Positions 1-8,100 of a stretch of 17,311 nucleotides of DNA are shown in pieces (the first letter of the stretch is position 1; each line of letters starts with the position of its first letter). Both the position numbers and the translations under genes were made by a program. The notes under the pieces are model-generated. The model was given only the letters and a program-made list of their open reading frames with translations. It was not told where the DNA came from and searched no databases. Source of the stretch: UBA2128 sp964534955. GTDB lineage: Bacteria; Fidelibacterota; Marinisomatia; Marinisomatales; UBA2128. The DNA is taken from contig CAZHRR010000042.1 in the NCBI GenBank assembly GCA_964534955.1, forward strand, positions 1 through 17,311. Direction: 5' to 3'.

Positions 1-2
1 GA

Positions 3-95
3 AAACATCTTTCTGAGTATGTTAAATCAAGACTTTATGGACAGACACTAATTAGACTTTCAATATCTAACCCTAATTCCGATATTGGTATATAA
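3..95 (+). CDS. possible C-terminal end of an unidentified protein (partial)
   Basis: A frame open from the left edge runs 30 codons to a TAA at 93-95 and would end in ...NPNSDIGI. The peptide is mixed polar and hydrophobic and I recognise no family. Thirty open codons can occur by chance in AT-rich DNA, so this is only a candidate 3' end of a gene entering from the left. The inverted repeat at 100-158 lies just after the stop, where a terminator or leader structure could sit. Confidence 0.2.
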   Translation, partial: KHLSEYVKSRLYGQTLIRLSISNPNSDIGI

Positions 96-99
96 AAAT

Positions 100-158
100 A
101 CCTCCCAAGTGATTTAAATTATGGTAGTTAAAGAAATATCGAAAATCACTCAGGAGGT
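100..158. repeat. imperfect inverted repeat that can sequester a strong Shine-Dalgarno motif
   Basis: Arms at 100-115 (ACCTCCCAAGTGATTT) and 143-158 (AAATCACTCAGGAGGT) match at 14 of 16 positions, separated by an AT-rich 27-nt loop. The right arm contains AGGAGGT, a near-perfect ribosome binding site lying 8 nt before an ATG at 167. The left arm contains the complementary ACCTCC. The structure could be a terminator for a gene entering from the left, a regulated leader, or the end of a decayed element. Confidence 0.5.
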
Positions 159-172
159 GAAGTCTTATGCTT

Positions 173-205
173 AGAGATGACATCTTTCGCAAAGATGTCA
201 TCTCT
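173..205. terminator. perfect 15-bp stem-loop, probable bidirectional terminator
   Basis: AGAGATGACATCTTT (173-187) and AAAGATGTCATCTCT (191-205) are perfect reverse complements around a CGC loop. The hairpin lies 20 nt beyond the stop codon of the minus-strand homoserine dehydrogenase gene, where its terminator would be expected. Neither side has a long T-run, so it is not a textbook intrinsic terminator. The same bases are also read inside an 18-codon frame starting at 167, which may be coincidence. Confidence 0.55.
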
Positions 206-224
206 TTAATCCATTGGGGGTGAG

Positions 225-1265
225 TTATCCTGTCCGATGTATCTCCAGCAAATCCGCCACCAGCGCAAACCCCGTTGCCTCCCGTCCAGCGCCGGGACCT
301 ACGACGGTCACATCACCTAACAAGTCAGTTGTAAACGTGATAGCGTTGATGGGTCCGCTCACTTCCGCCAGCGGGTGAGAGAGGTCAACCATCTGCGGAG
401 CAACGGATGCTTCTATACCATCGTCAGTTTTTTTGACAGAGCCAATAAGTTTCCACCGCTTTCCTTCATCCTTTGCCTGCTGAATGTCGTCCTGCGTCAA
501 GTGGGAAATTCCCTGGCACGGAATATCGGTGGGCTTCACACTTTGGTCCATGACCACATTAACGAGGATGGTTACTTTCCCCAGGGCGTCAAGACCTTCC
601 ACATCGGCGGTGGGATCAGCTTCGGCATAACCTAATTCTTGAGCTTCCTTTAGGACATCGTCGTAAGACTGACCTTCTTCCATTTTTGTAAGGATGAAGT
701 TTGTGGTGCCGTTCAGGATTCCCTGGATAGCAGAGATTTCACAGCCGGCGAGATTGTTCTTGGCAAAGTTCAGCACCGGTGTACCGGACATGACCGTCCC
801 TTCGATGAGAAACTGTACATTTTTTGCGGCGGCGAGGTCAGTCAACTCGCGATAGGCGAGAGCGGCAGGACCTTTGTTGCTGGTGATGACGTGTTTGCCG
901 GCAGAAAGGGCAGTCCGAACGTGCTCTAGCGCAGGGCCGCCAGTCTTGATGTCGGTGTATGTCAGCTCACAGATGACATCAGCATTGCTCTCGCGGATGG
1001 TGTTGAGGGCGTCCCAGCCGGATTCGCAACCGGGGCAATCCTCAGCGTATTCATCCAGATTTTTTCCCGAGTGAGCCAGGTCCAGTAGCTCATCAATATC
1101 CAGTCCGTCCGGACAGTAGATGGAGCCCTTCAGGAAATCGGAAACGGCGACAATATCGAAATCATAGTCATACTTCTCTTTCAGCATCTTGCGCTTGTCA
1201 CGCAGGATTTCCACCAATCCCTGTCCTACAGTACCAAAGCCGATAAGTGCTATATTTTGTTTCAT
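225..1265 (-). CDS. hom: homoserine dehydrogenase
   Basis: Cytoplasmic NAD(P)-dependent oxidoreductase that reduces aspartate-4-semialdehyde to L-homoserine, the branch-point precursor of methionine and threonine. The protein has 346 residues. An N-terminal Rossmann motif (IALIGFGTVGQG, residues 5-16) binds the dinucleotide. The catalytic domain has the family motifs GILNGTTN (182-189) and DPTADVEGLDALGK (217-230), the latter ending in the conserved lysine K230. The chain stops after the catalytic domain, so the C-terminal ACT domain that gives feedback control in many longer homologues is absent. It is the last gene of a minus-strand group with a Cys/Met PLP enzyme and an Lrp-type regulator, which suggests homoserine is made here for sulfur amino acid metabolism. 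A 174-nt low-complexity tract separates it from the PLP enzyme, and a GGGAG motif lies about 9 nt before its ATG. Confidence 0.93.
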   Translation of the reverse strand: MKQNIALIGFGTVGQGLVEILRDKRKMLKEKYDYDFDIVAVSDFLKGSIYCPDGLDIDELLDLAHSGKNLDEYAEDCPGCESGWDALNTIRESNADVICELTYTDIKTGGPALEHVRTALSAGKHVITSNKGPAALAYRELTDLAAAKNVQFLIEGTVMSGTPVLNFAKNNLAGCEISAIQGILNGTTNFILTKMEEGQSYDDVLKEAQELGYAEADPTADVEGLDALGKVTILVNVVMDQSVKPTDIPCQGISHLTQDDIQQAKDEGKRWKLIGSVKKTDDGIEASVAPQMVDLSHPLAEVSGPINAITFTTDLLGDVTVVGPGAGREATGFALVADLLEIHRTG

Positions 1266-1297
1266 TAATTAACTCCCTATTTAAAGATGTTTTTTTA

Positions 1298-1457
1298 CAC
1301 AATAACCATTCACTACTTACTTTATCCTTTCTCCTCTGCTCCTTCTCCTTTGCCTCTGCCTTAGCCTTTGACTTTTACCAATCTACTGCTTACCAACGAC
1401 TACTCAACCATTCACCTGCTACCGCTCACCACTAACCAGTTACCACTTACTACTCAC
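1298..1457. repeat. low-complexity AC/pyrimidine-rich tract with dispersed repeat units (solo copy)
   Basis: On the plus strand this stretch is almost free of G. It has a C/T-rich run (about 1321-1375, with CTCCT, CTTTGCC and GCCTCTGCC units) followed by variations on ACTACT, CTCACC and CAACC. The part 1419-1444 contains CTACCGCTCACC, identical at 14159-14170. It also contains CTAACCAGTTACC, which matches the flanks of the four-helix-bundle gene at 13709-14140 with one change. Read on the minus strand it is GGTAACTGGTTAGTG followed by GTGAGCGGTAG. It overlaps the last codons of the PLP enzyme gene and fills the gap before hom. Confidence 0.7.
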
Positions 1458-2897
1458 CAGCCCTTCTTCCCGTTGCGAGATGGTTACAGATTTTCGTTCG
1501 TCAATAGCATCCAGAGCTTGTTCAAGATCGGCGATGATGTCATCCGGATGTTCAATACCCATTGACAGCCGGACATGGGAAGGCAAAATGGAAGCCAGCT
1601 TCCGTCCTTCTTCACCCTGTTGTTGATGGGTCGAAATGGCTGGGAGTGTAGCTACAGTCTTCACACGTCCCAAGTCTGTAGCTCGCCAGATGAGGTCTAA
1701 AGCGTCGTAAAACTTACGTGTATTTTCTGAGCCGCCGGCATGTTTCTCTTTCACTTCAAAAAGCAGCATGTAGCCGTAGAGATGCTCCGGCTCCCCAGTA
1801 ATGTCTTCACTGTCCACGAGTGTAAGGTATTTGTCGGCGATGGAGGCTTGTGGATGATCAGCCAGTCCAGGATAGCTCACATCTTCCACATTGGGATGTT
1901 GATTCAGGAAATCCGCCACCTTCAGTGCTGTGCGGCTCATCTGCTCCACGCGGCTACGGAGTGAGCGGAGGTCATTCAGAGCAAGGATGGCGCTCATTGG
2001 ACTCAGATTCGGCCCGTTATCCCGGTAGGGGAGGAGCTTCATCCAAGTACAAAAATCTTCCCGCATTTCATCCGGTCCTACATTACTAACGATGTTCTTC
2101 CTGGCGGTAACCGTACCGGCGATGGTCATCCCGCTGGCGGCGATTACTTTGGAGATGGACTGTACCACAATATCAGCACCGAATTCCAGCGGCCGCATGA
2201 GAGCAGGCGAAGCGCAGGTAGCATCCACAATCAGCGGAATGCCGTGATGGTGCGCCAGTTCCGCCATTTTCTCGATATCGAAGAGCGCTACGGCAGGATT
2301 GGACGGCATTTCACCGTAAAGGAAGCGGGTCCCCTCATCAATCTGCGCTGCCCACTGATCCATGTCGAGATTGTCGGTAATCCAGCGGACTTCGTTACCG
2401 CTGTCGCCCATCTGCCTCACCGAGAACTGCTGAAAGGTACCTCCGTACACTCGGGAAGTGCTTACAAAGTTAGGCGGAGGGAGGAAGTCGTCCTTTACCA
2501 GGAACGGCTCAATGGCGGAACGTATGGCGCTCATCCCGCTGGAGCATGCTACGCAGCCGGCTTCTTCGTTGGCGTTATACGATTCCAGAAGCGCCATTGT
2601 CTCTTCGAAGAAAAATGTGGACGGATTGGCGATGCGGCTGTAGGTCCACGATGGCATCTCGTAGGCGAGTGACGCTTCCATCTCGGCAGAATCGTGGAAT
2701 GCCTGCGCCGGTGTCATGTAGATGGGCTCCATGATGGAACTGCTGTTCATCTCCAGCGCCTGGTTCAAATCGTAAAGGCCGTGAGCGGCTATAGTGTCGA
2801 ATTTCCATTTTTTAGCGCGACGGATTTTGTTTGCTCGCTCGGCGGTCATCTCCTTTCCGATTTTAATCCAACGGTTTTTATCTTGTGATGCTGTCAT
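1440..2897 (-). CDS. Cys/Met metabolism PLP-dependent enzyme (cystathionine gamma-synthase / methionine gamma-lyase / O-acetylhomoserine sulfhydrylase family)
   Basis: Fold-type I PLP enzyme of the trans-sulfuration family, acting in the cytoplasm on homoserine esters, cystathionine, homocysteine or methionine. The 485 residues exceed the usual 380-430 because of an N-terminal extension of about 35 residues and an insertion near 355-370. Visible motifs are YSRIANPS (86-93, PLP phosphate contacts from the neighbouring subunit), SSGMSAI (119-125), VDAT (224-227, where D225 should pair with the pyridine nitrogen) and QSISK (246-250). K250 is the predicted Schiff-base lysine. The usual VDNTFATP and TKYxxGHSD are altered to VDATCASP and SISKVIAAS, so this is a divergent subfamily and the exact reaction cannot be named. 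The gene lies 12 nt after the lrp/asnC stop, so the two are probably co-transcribed. Its last residues (GLVSSKW) and stop are encoded by the low-complexity repeat. Confidence 0.85.
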   Translation of the reverse strand: MTASQDKNRWIKIGKEMTAERANKIRRAKKWKFDTIAAHGLYDLNQALEMNSSSIMEPIYMTPAQAFHDSAEMEASLAYEMPSWTYSRIANPSTFFFEETMALLESYNANEEAGCVACSSGMSAIRSAIEPFLVKDDFLPPPNFVSTSRVYGGTFQQFSVRQMGDSGNEVRWITDNLDMDQWAAQIDEGTRFLYGEMPSNPAVALFDIEKMAELAHHHGIPLIVDATCASPALMRPLEFGADIVVQSISKVIAASGMTIAGTVTARKNIVSNVGPDEMREDFCTWMKLLPYRDNGPNLSPMSAILALNDLRSLRSRVEQMSRTALKVADFLNQHPNVEDVSYPGLADHPQASIADKYLTLVDSEDITGEPEHLYGYMLLFEVKEKHAGGSENTRKFYDALDLIWRATDLGRVKTVATLPAISTHQQQGEEGRKLASILPSHVRLSMGIEHPDDIIADLEQALDAIDERKSVTISQREEGLVSSKW

Positions 2898-2909
2898 GAT
2901 AAATTACTC

Positions 2910-3374
2910 CTAATCATTATTGTGTATCGGTAAACGTGTCTCTTTCTTGGTGGTAGAAAGGACAATCATAGACTTTAAATGCTGCACACCAGGCAATGCT
3001 GTGAGAGTGTGGAGCAAAAGGTCTTCGTAAGCAGGGATGTTGCGGACGGCTATTTTCAGGATGAAGTCTGCCTCGCCAGTCACATGATGACATTCGAGGA
3101 TTTCTTCAACTTTATCCACTGCTTCGATGAATTCCATCACAGATTCGCTGCCGTGGCGAACCAAGGTTACTTCCAAAAACGTAAAAGTCTCGATACCCAC
3201 ATTTTCAGGATTTACGATGCATGCGTACCGGTCAATCACTCCGTTCCTTTCCAGTTTTTTCACTCGCTCCAAAGTGGATGGCGGCGACTTACCAATACGC
3301 TTTGCCAGTTCAGCATTTTTGATTCTCCCGTCTTTCTGGAGAATATCGAGGATTGTTCTGTCTACTTTGTCCAT
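2910..3374 (-). CDS. Lrp/AsnC family transcriptional regulator
   Basis: A 154-residue DNA-binding regulator, the normal length for the feast/famine family. Residues 1-60 form the winged helix-turn-helix, starting with the typical MDKVDRTILDILQKDGR and a helix pair around ELAKRIGKSPPSTLERVKKLE. Residues about 65-145 form the RAM domain that binds amino acids and drives oligomerisation, with a conserved VTGEADFILKI segment. A good ribosome binding site (AAAGGATG) lies 5 nt before the ATG. As the first gene of the lrp, PLP enzyme and hom group, it probably controls that operon and itself in response to an amino acid such as methionine. The effector is not readable from sequence. Confidence 0.9.
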   Translation of the reverse strand: MDKVDRTILDILQKDGRIKNAELAKRIGKSPPSTLERVKKLERNGVIDRYACIVNPENVGIETFTFLEVTLVRHGSESVMEFIEAVDKVEEILECHHVTGEADFILKIAVRNIPAYEDLLLHTLTALPGVQHLKSMIVLSTTKKETRLPIHNND

Positions 3375-3414
3375 GAGTCATCCTTTATTCTGTTATTTAC
3401 CATAATACATGAAT

Positions 3415-3442
3415 AATATACGGTAACATGAGGATAAATCAA
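3415..3442 (-). promoter_or_regulatory. predicted promoter of the lrp/PLP-enzyme/hom group
   Basis: On the minus strand TTGATT (3437-3442) is followed after 16 nt by TATATT (3415-3420), a reasonable -35/-10 pair about 40-68 nt upstream of the regulator's ATG. Paired CATG words at 3408-3411 and 3427-3430 flank the -10 box and could belong to an autoregulatory Lrp site. This is a consensus match by eye only. Confidence 0.4.
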
Positions 3443-3849
3443 AATAATACGTTAGATTATTAGAGGTTAATGTATTGTTGAACTCGCTGGAGTACGATCG
3501 TTGTTTGCTCTGTTTCTATAAATATTCAATTCCTAAGGGATTAATAACGAAGTTCTGACAGGTCGAATATGTCCTGTCAGGTCGAGAGCGAAATAATTGT
3601 TCGGTAGTCAGCAACTGTCATTCCGCAGGATGTCCTCCAAGGGAGACCCTCCGGGTCACAGGAGGCTGTACGGAGGACACTGTGTGTGCACTGAGCATGA
3701 TCCCGGAGCGGGCCTGCTTATCGTAATGGAGTGTAGATGTGTCTGTCCTTTGTAAGAGCGTGTAGATGGGTCATTGACGGTTGAGCAAAAAAAGTTGTGT
3801 AAATAATCAAGTTTTTGCATAGGTTGTAAATCTAGCCTGGATTATTCAT
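3443..3849. other. gene-free interval with nested hairpins
   Basis: I found no convincing coding frame here. Two structures stand out. CTGACAGG (3555-3562) pairs with CCTGTCAG (3573-3580) around a 10-nt loop. TGTCCTCC (3631-3638) pairs with GGAGGACA (3672-3679), enclosing GACCC-TCC-GGGTC (3645-3657). The interval lies between the divergent regulator promoter and the IS1380-type remnant. It may hold decayed repeat elements or an untranslated structured RNA. No tRNA or rRNA pattern was seen. Confidence 0.35.
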
Positions 3850-4232
3850 GAGTCCTAAAAAGAAGAGTCTCCTTAGTCCCTTTAACTTATTAAATTTGTG
3901 GTAGATAAAATCACAAATAAGCAGAGGAGAACCCATGAAGACTCTTCCACAAAATTTACTCCGACAAAATGACAAGTTTCCATCAAATAATTGTGAAACA
4001 ACAGAGAGTCATCAGGAAAGTTTCCCCTTTTTTGTTTCCCCGGTCTCGGGCAAGAAAGTACAGCTGGACTTCAACGGTGGATCGGTCACCAGCAATGCCG
4101 GTGTTCTGCTTTTGAGTGAGACGGAAAGACGGCTGGGGATCATTGATTCAGTGGTAGACTGTATTCCGGACAAACGGCGTCCCTATTCGGTTGAACATTC
4201 CCTTAAGGAGCTGGTATCGCAGAGAGTGTTTT
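3850..4232 (+). mobile_element. left-end remnant of an IS1380-type insertion sequence
   Basis: This covers the leader and first 99 or so codons of the transposase at 3935. The leader contains AAGAGTCT (3863-3870), repeated in inverted form as AGACTCTT (3939-3946), and a 7-bp inverted repeat ATTTGTG (3894-3900) / CACAAAT (3912-3918) just before the GCAGAGGAG ribosome binding site. The right part of the element, with the catalytic core and right terminal repeat, is absent. The outer left boundary is only estimated because the second terminal repeat is not available for comparison. Confidence 0.55.
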
Positions 4233-4270
4233 CCCGCCTGCGCAGGACGGGACGGATTATTTCGCCTTGA
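3935..4270 (+). pseudogene. IS1380 family transposase, N-terminal fragment
   Basis: Residues about 40-99 carry the family start: VQLDFNGGSVTSNAGVLLLS, then a segment with the ERRLG and DSVVDCIPDKR words, then SVEHSLKELVSQRVF. In full-length IS1380-type transposases (roughly 400-470 residues) this is followed by a Q-I-A-x-G-Y-E-D segment and the DDE catalytic core. Here the match stops after QRVF at about 4231, and the frame runs 12 unrelated codons to a TGA at 4268. No DDE residues remain, so the product cannot be an active transposase. A good ribosome binding site (AGAGGAG) precedes the ATG. The cut coincides with the start of the BNR-repeat protein sequence, so a deletion or recombination joined the two genes. 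Confidence 0.85.
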
Positions 4271-5153
4271 CTTAGATGACGATGTTATGCAATGGGAATA
4301 TTTAGGATTTGCTGATTCGACTGTACCTTGGAGTCTTTTCCATGGGGTAACAACTGTGTATGTAGATGAAGTATCAGGGGTTATTTTAGTTGGACTGGCA
4401 ACACCGCCCACCACTGGTATTGGCCTATTTCGTTCAGAGGATAATGGAGATACATGGACGCCTTCCGACAGTGGCATTAGAACTGAAGAGCATCCATGGA
4501 GCAGTCAGGTTCAATATGTCATTGGTAGTAGTTCCCTAGAGCATTTTCTTTTGCTGGGCACATTTTCAGCAATTTACAGGAGTGAAGACGGAGGGATTTC
4601 TTGGACCGTCGTTTATGGAGACCCAGAAGCGGGAGCTCCCCGTGTAAATGTTATTACGTTTAATTCTTCATATCTCAATAAAGTTTGGGGCGGCGGTGGT
4701 ACAGGTAGGGGATTACCCTATGCCGTTCGATCATCTGATAATGGGGAGACATGGGATTTGCTGTATCCATTGCCTCCACTTGGTCCCTATGGAAAGGATA
4801 ACGAAGTACATAGCATTGTCGTTGATCCGGTTAATAGTGGCATAATTTACCTTGGGATGATTGGTTTAGTTATGAAAACCACTGATAATGGTGATACCTG
4901 GCAAAAAGTTTTGGGTTGGGAAGATGGCATTCACAGTATTCTTGGATTGGTGATAAATCCGTATGATGTAGATGAACTATTTGCCACCGGTTTAAGGCTA
5001 TACAGAACCGATAATGGAGGCAAGACATGGCAAAAAAAAATGTCACCAGACGGTCGAATTGGACTTTATGCGCTTATTGTGGATTGGAGTAAAAGAATTC
5101 TCTATGTTAGTGCTTCAAGTCCTGGGAACGGTATCTATAAACTAAAATTCTAA
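4191..5153 (+). CDS. BNR/Asp-box repeat (sialidase or VPS10-like beta-propeller) protein, 5'-truncated
   Basis: At least five Asp-box units are visible: RSEDNGDTW, RSEDGGISW, RSSDNGETW, KTTDNGDTW and RTDNGGKTW, spaced about 45-80 residues apart as in beta-propeller blades. Such proteins in FCB bacteria are normally exported and act as glycan-binding or structural surface proteins. The open frame starts at a TTG inside the transposase remnant. The first 14 or so codons are transposase DNA read out of frame, and native-looking sequence (GRDGLFRLDLDDD) begins near 4245. The signal peptide and first blade or blades are therefore missing. An internal ATG at 4287 could serve as a start, but the product would still lack export. 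The C-terminus (NGIYKLKF) has no T9SS sorting domain. The stop lies 30 nt before the protease gene, suggesting they were once one operon. It is probably a pseudogene, although the remaining 300 codons are intact. Confidence 0.75.
   Translation: MNIPLRSWYRRECFPACAGRDGLFRLDLDDDVMQWEYLGFADSTVPWSLFHGVTTVYVDEVSGVILVGLATPPTTGIGLFRSEDNGDTWTPSDSGIRTEEHPWSSQVQYVIGSSSLEHFLLLGTFSAIYRSEDGGISWTVVYGDPEAGAPRVNVITFNSSYLNKVWGGGGTGRGLPYAVRSSDNGETWDLLYPLPPLGPYGKDNEVHSIVVDPVNSGIIYLGMIGLVMKTTDNGDTWQKVLGWEDGIHSILGLVINPYDVDELFATGLRLYRTDNGGKTWQKKMSPDGRIGLYALIVDWSKRILYVSASSPGNGIYKLKF
4233..4251. repeat. GC-rich palindrome at the transposase/BNR junction
   Basis: CCCGCCTGCGCAGGACGGG folds into a hairpin with a central CCTGCGCAGG palindrome and one bulged A. 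It sits exactly where the transposase similarity ends. Its first ten bases differ by one from CCCGCCTACG at 16841-16850, the start of the palindromic insert in the tRNA-like sequence. The two may be relatives of one short interspersed palindromic repeat. Confidence 0.45.
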
Positions 5154-5183
5154 TCAACAAATAACGAATAGGAGAATGAATTC

Positions 5184-8100
5184 ATGATAAACACAACAAA
5201 TCAATTAGGTAAATGGAAGGTCGTTTTGGCAATTTCAACCCTAATAGCTTTGATAGCAACACAATCATACGCTCAACCACAGCAGTTCTCACTCAAGGGA
5301 AAGGAATACAGGTTTGAAAATGGGAAGTGGTATACCTTTTTTCAGGGGGAAAAGGGCGATGAAATCATTCCTCAAAGACTGGTTGTCCGTCAAAAGAATA
5401 GAGGACAGATGGAGACATTTGATTTTAACCAACTTAATTTAACAGGCATTTCTTTAGGGAGCAGCAGATTTCTCGATGGTTATTATGTGCTTACTATTGA
5501 CCCTGACCAAGATCCATTTAGTATTGCCTCGGCTCTTGAAGCAAGCGGAGAATTTGATATTCTATTATTTGATGCGTATGGCAAACGACAATGCGCCCCT
5601 AACGACGCGGAATATTCTACACAATGGAATCTTCCCCAAATTCAGATGGCCATTGCCTGGAACATTTCAGTTGGGAACAGCTCAGTTATCTTAGCCATCA
5701 TTGACAGTGGAATAGATTATGACCATGAAGACCTCGACGGTAATATTTGGGTAAATCCGGCAGAAGACATCAATGGTAACGGCATACCTGATTTTTTCGC
5801 TGAAAACGAGGGCGGTGACTTAGATGGTCAAGATGCTCCCGGGGATGTAAACAACAAAGTTGATGACTTAATAGGATGGGATTTTGCGGGAAATGGGAAC
5901 GATCCTAACGATACGGACGGACACGGTACCAATGTGGCTGGCATTTCATCCGCCGAAACTAATAATGTGGTTGGAGTCGCTGGAGTCGCAGGAGGCTGGG
6001 AAACTCAGAAAGGTATAAGCTTAATGGTACTTAGGGACGGAAACGATATACCATTGCATGCTTCTACAGCCCAAGCTATCGATTATGCAGCAAAAGAGGG
6101 CGCAAAAATTATTCTCACAACGGCTGAGTTTGGTGCGGATTACAGTGATGTGAGAAACGCCATTAATCTTGCCGTTAACTCTTATGATGTTGTAGTTGTT
6201 GCTGGTGCTGGAAATAATGGGGGTACCGCAGATCCATCTATTGTATACCCAGCAAAATATTCGAATACCATAGCGGTAGGCGGAAGTGACCCCGATGATT
6301 ATCTTTATTGGTGGAGTTCCTATGGACCGGAGATGGATGTGGTAGCCCCAGGACAAGTTACTACGACTGCCATGGGAGGGGGATACGAAACGAATTTCCC
6401 CGGAAACTCAGCTTCTAGTCCTCATGTAGCTGGCTTAGCAGCTCTGATTCGTACTGTAGATCCGTCTCTAAGTTGGACTCAAGTCAGGGACATTTTGCGT
6501 AATACAGCAGACGAAGTTCCGGGAATGGGTGGTCTGGATTTTACAGATGAGTATGGTTATGGTCGGATAAATGCCCGTGAAGCTTTGTTAGCCAGTGGGA
6601 CTCAGGTGAATTCCGGAGCTGTTACTCAGAACACAACTTGGAATGGCACAATAATAGTTGAAGGTGATGTAACCGTTGCTTCTTTATATACATTGACAAT
6701 ACAATCAGGCGCAACAGTGCTCCTTAATAATTTCTGCGATACCGAAGCCACTGGTGATGAAACAGAAAAAGCTGAAATTATCGTTAACGGGGAGCTTACT
6801 GTCTCCGGGACTCAAAGCGACCGCGTAACATTCAAAAATGTCATAGAATCGGATGTTTATCACTGGGGACAGATTCATATTCGAACAGATGGGCGGGCTA
6901 CTATTGAATATGCTGATTTTGAAGATCCTGTTCATGCCGTTCATGCCGATGGTGCTGACTACGTGTCTATAAACAATTGTACAATAAAGAGAACTCATTA
7001 CTCTGCGTTAGTCTTCGAAGATAGTGATGGTATAATCTCAAACAACGAGATCGTGAATGACTACACGGGCATATATCAAGACGGTATTTACGTAAGCAAT
7101 TCTTTGGTTACAATAACCGGTAACATTATTATGAGCAATTACCGTACGGGAGTTCAGATTCTTGACGGGGCTCAACATGTCGGCTTGATCCGAAACGTGA
7201 TTTCAAACAATGGCTTCAATGGTGGCGTTAATTTCTGGTGTGCTGAAGGTCGACTTAGTCAGATTGAAAACAACACTATTGCCCATAATTCCGGGAAAGG
7301 GATCTGGGTCTATCCACCTTCAAGCGAATCTCTAATATGGTTCAAGAATAATGCTGTAGTCTTTAACTCAGATGTCGGTATTTGGAATGGTTCAAATTAC
7401 TATTCGCTACCGGTGGATTACAACGATGTATATAGTAACTCTGGTGGCAATTACTATAACACCAGCCCGGGGGATCATGACATTTCCGTCGATCCTGAAT
7501 TTGTGGCCGGTGATCCCTATGACTACAACCTGCTCAATACGTCTCAGTGTATCGATGCTGGCGACCCACTGTACACCGATCCTGATGGCACTATCGCAGA
7601 CATGGGTGCATACTATTACCCTAGACCCAATGCGCCAGTAAACCTCGAAATGACTAATTTCTCGCACAGACATGGTGGTAGATCGCATAGTCATCCCAAA
7701 CTCTCCTGGGATTTGAATCAGGAGACAGATATGGATGAATACTGGTGTTATAGAAAATTCGGTAATGGTGAATGGTCGAAAGTACATATACAACCACACT
7801 CTCCCCCTACACAGCCCACATGGATTGACCATGAGACTACCATTGGCAGTGGAGGTTTTGTTTACTACCGTGTAACGGCAGTGAATATTGTTCCTCAAGA
7901 ATCAGATCCTTCAGAGGAGGTTAAGACAAAGAGTGAAACGGGTGGACCTCCATCCAAGACTCTTGCCAGCAATATTAAACTACCCAATAAATATAATTTG
8001 GATCGGAATTATCCCAATCCCTTCAACCCCACAACCACTATCCGCTATGATCTACCAGAGGCTTCCTATGTCTCTGTAGTAATCTATGATATTATGGGGA

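Noticed and set aside
1298..1457. CRISPR array
   Set aside because: The repeats are short, irregular and lack constant-length repeats and unique spacers, and no cas gene is present.
1247..1565. Small plus-strand frames across the hom/PLP-enzyme gap
   Set aside because: Their sequence comes from the low-complexity repeat (rich in L, T, S, P, H) and shows no ribosome site. They are better explained as repeat.
2244..2672. 142-codon plus-strand frame opposite the PLP enzyme
   Set aside because: It lies fully within a gene with clear active-site motifs, and its translation resembles no protein family.
1440..2897. Naming the PLP enzyme metB, metY or megL
   Set aside because: The motifs around D225 and K250 diverge from the standard members and the neighbours fit several reactions.
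4148..4477. Minus-strand 109-codon frame across the transposase/BNR junction
   Set aside because: It spans the breakpoint of two genes coded on the other strand, so it cannot be an ancestral gene.
6021..6356. Antisense reading frames inside the protease gene (also 6705-6998 and 7407-7898)
   Set aside because: They are shadows of the strongly supported protease frame, with no ribosome site and no recognisable family.
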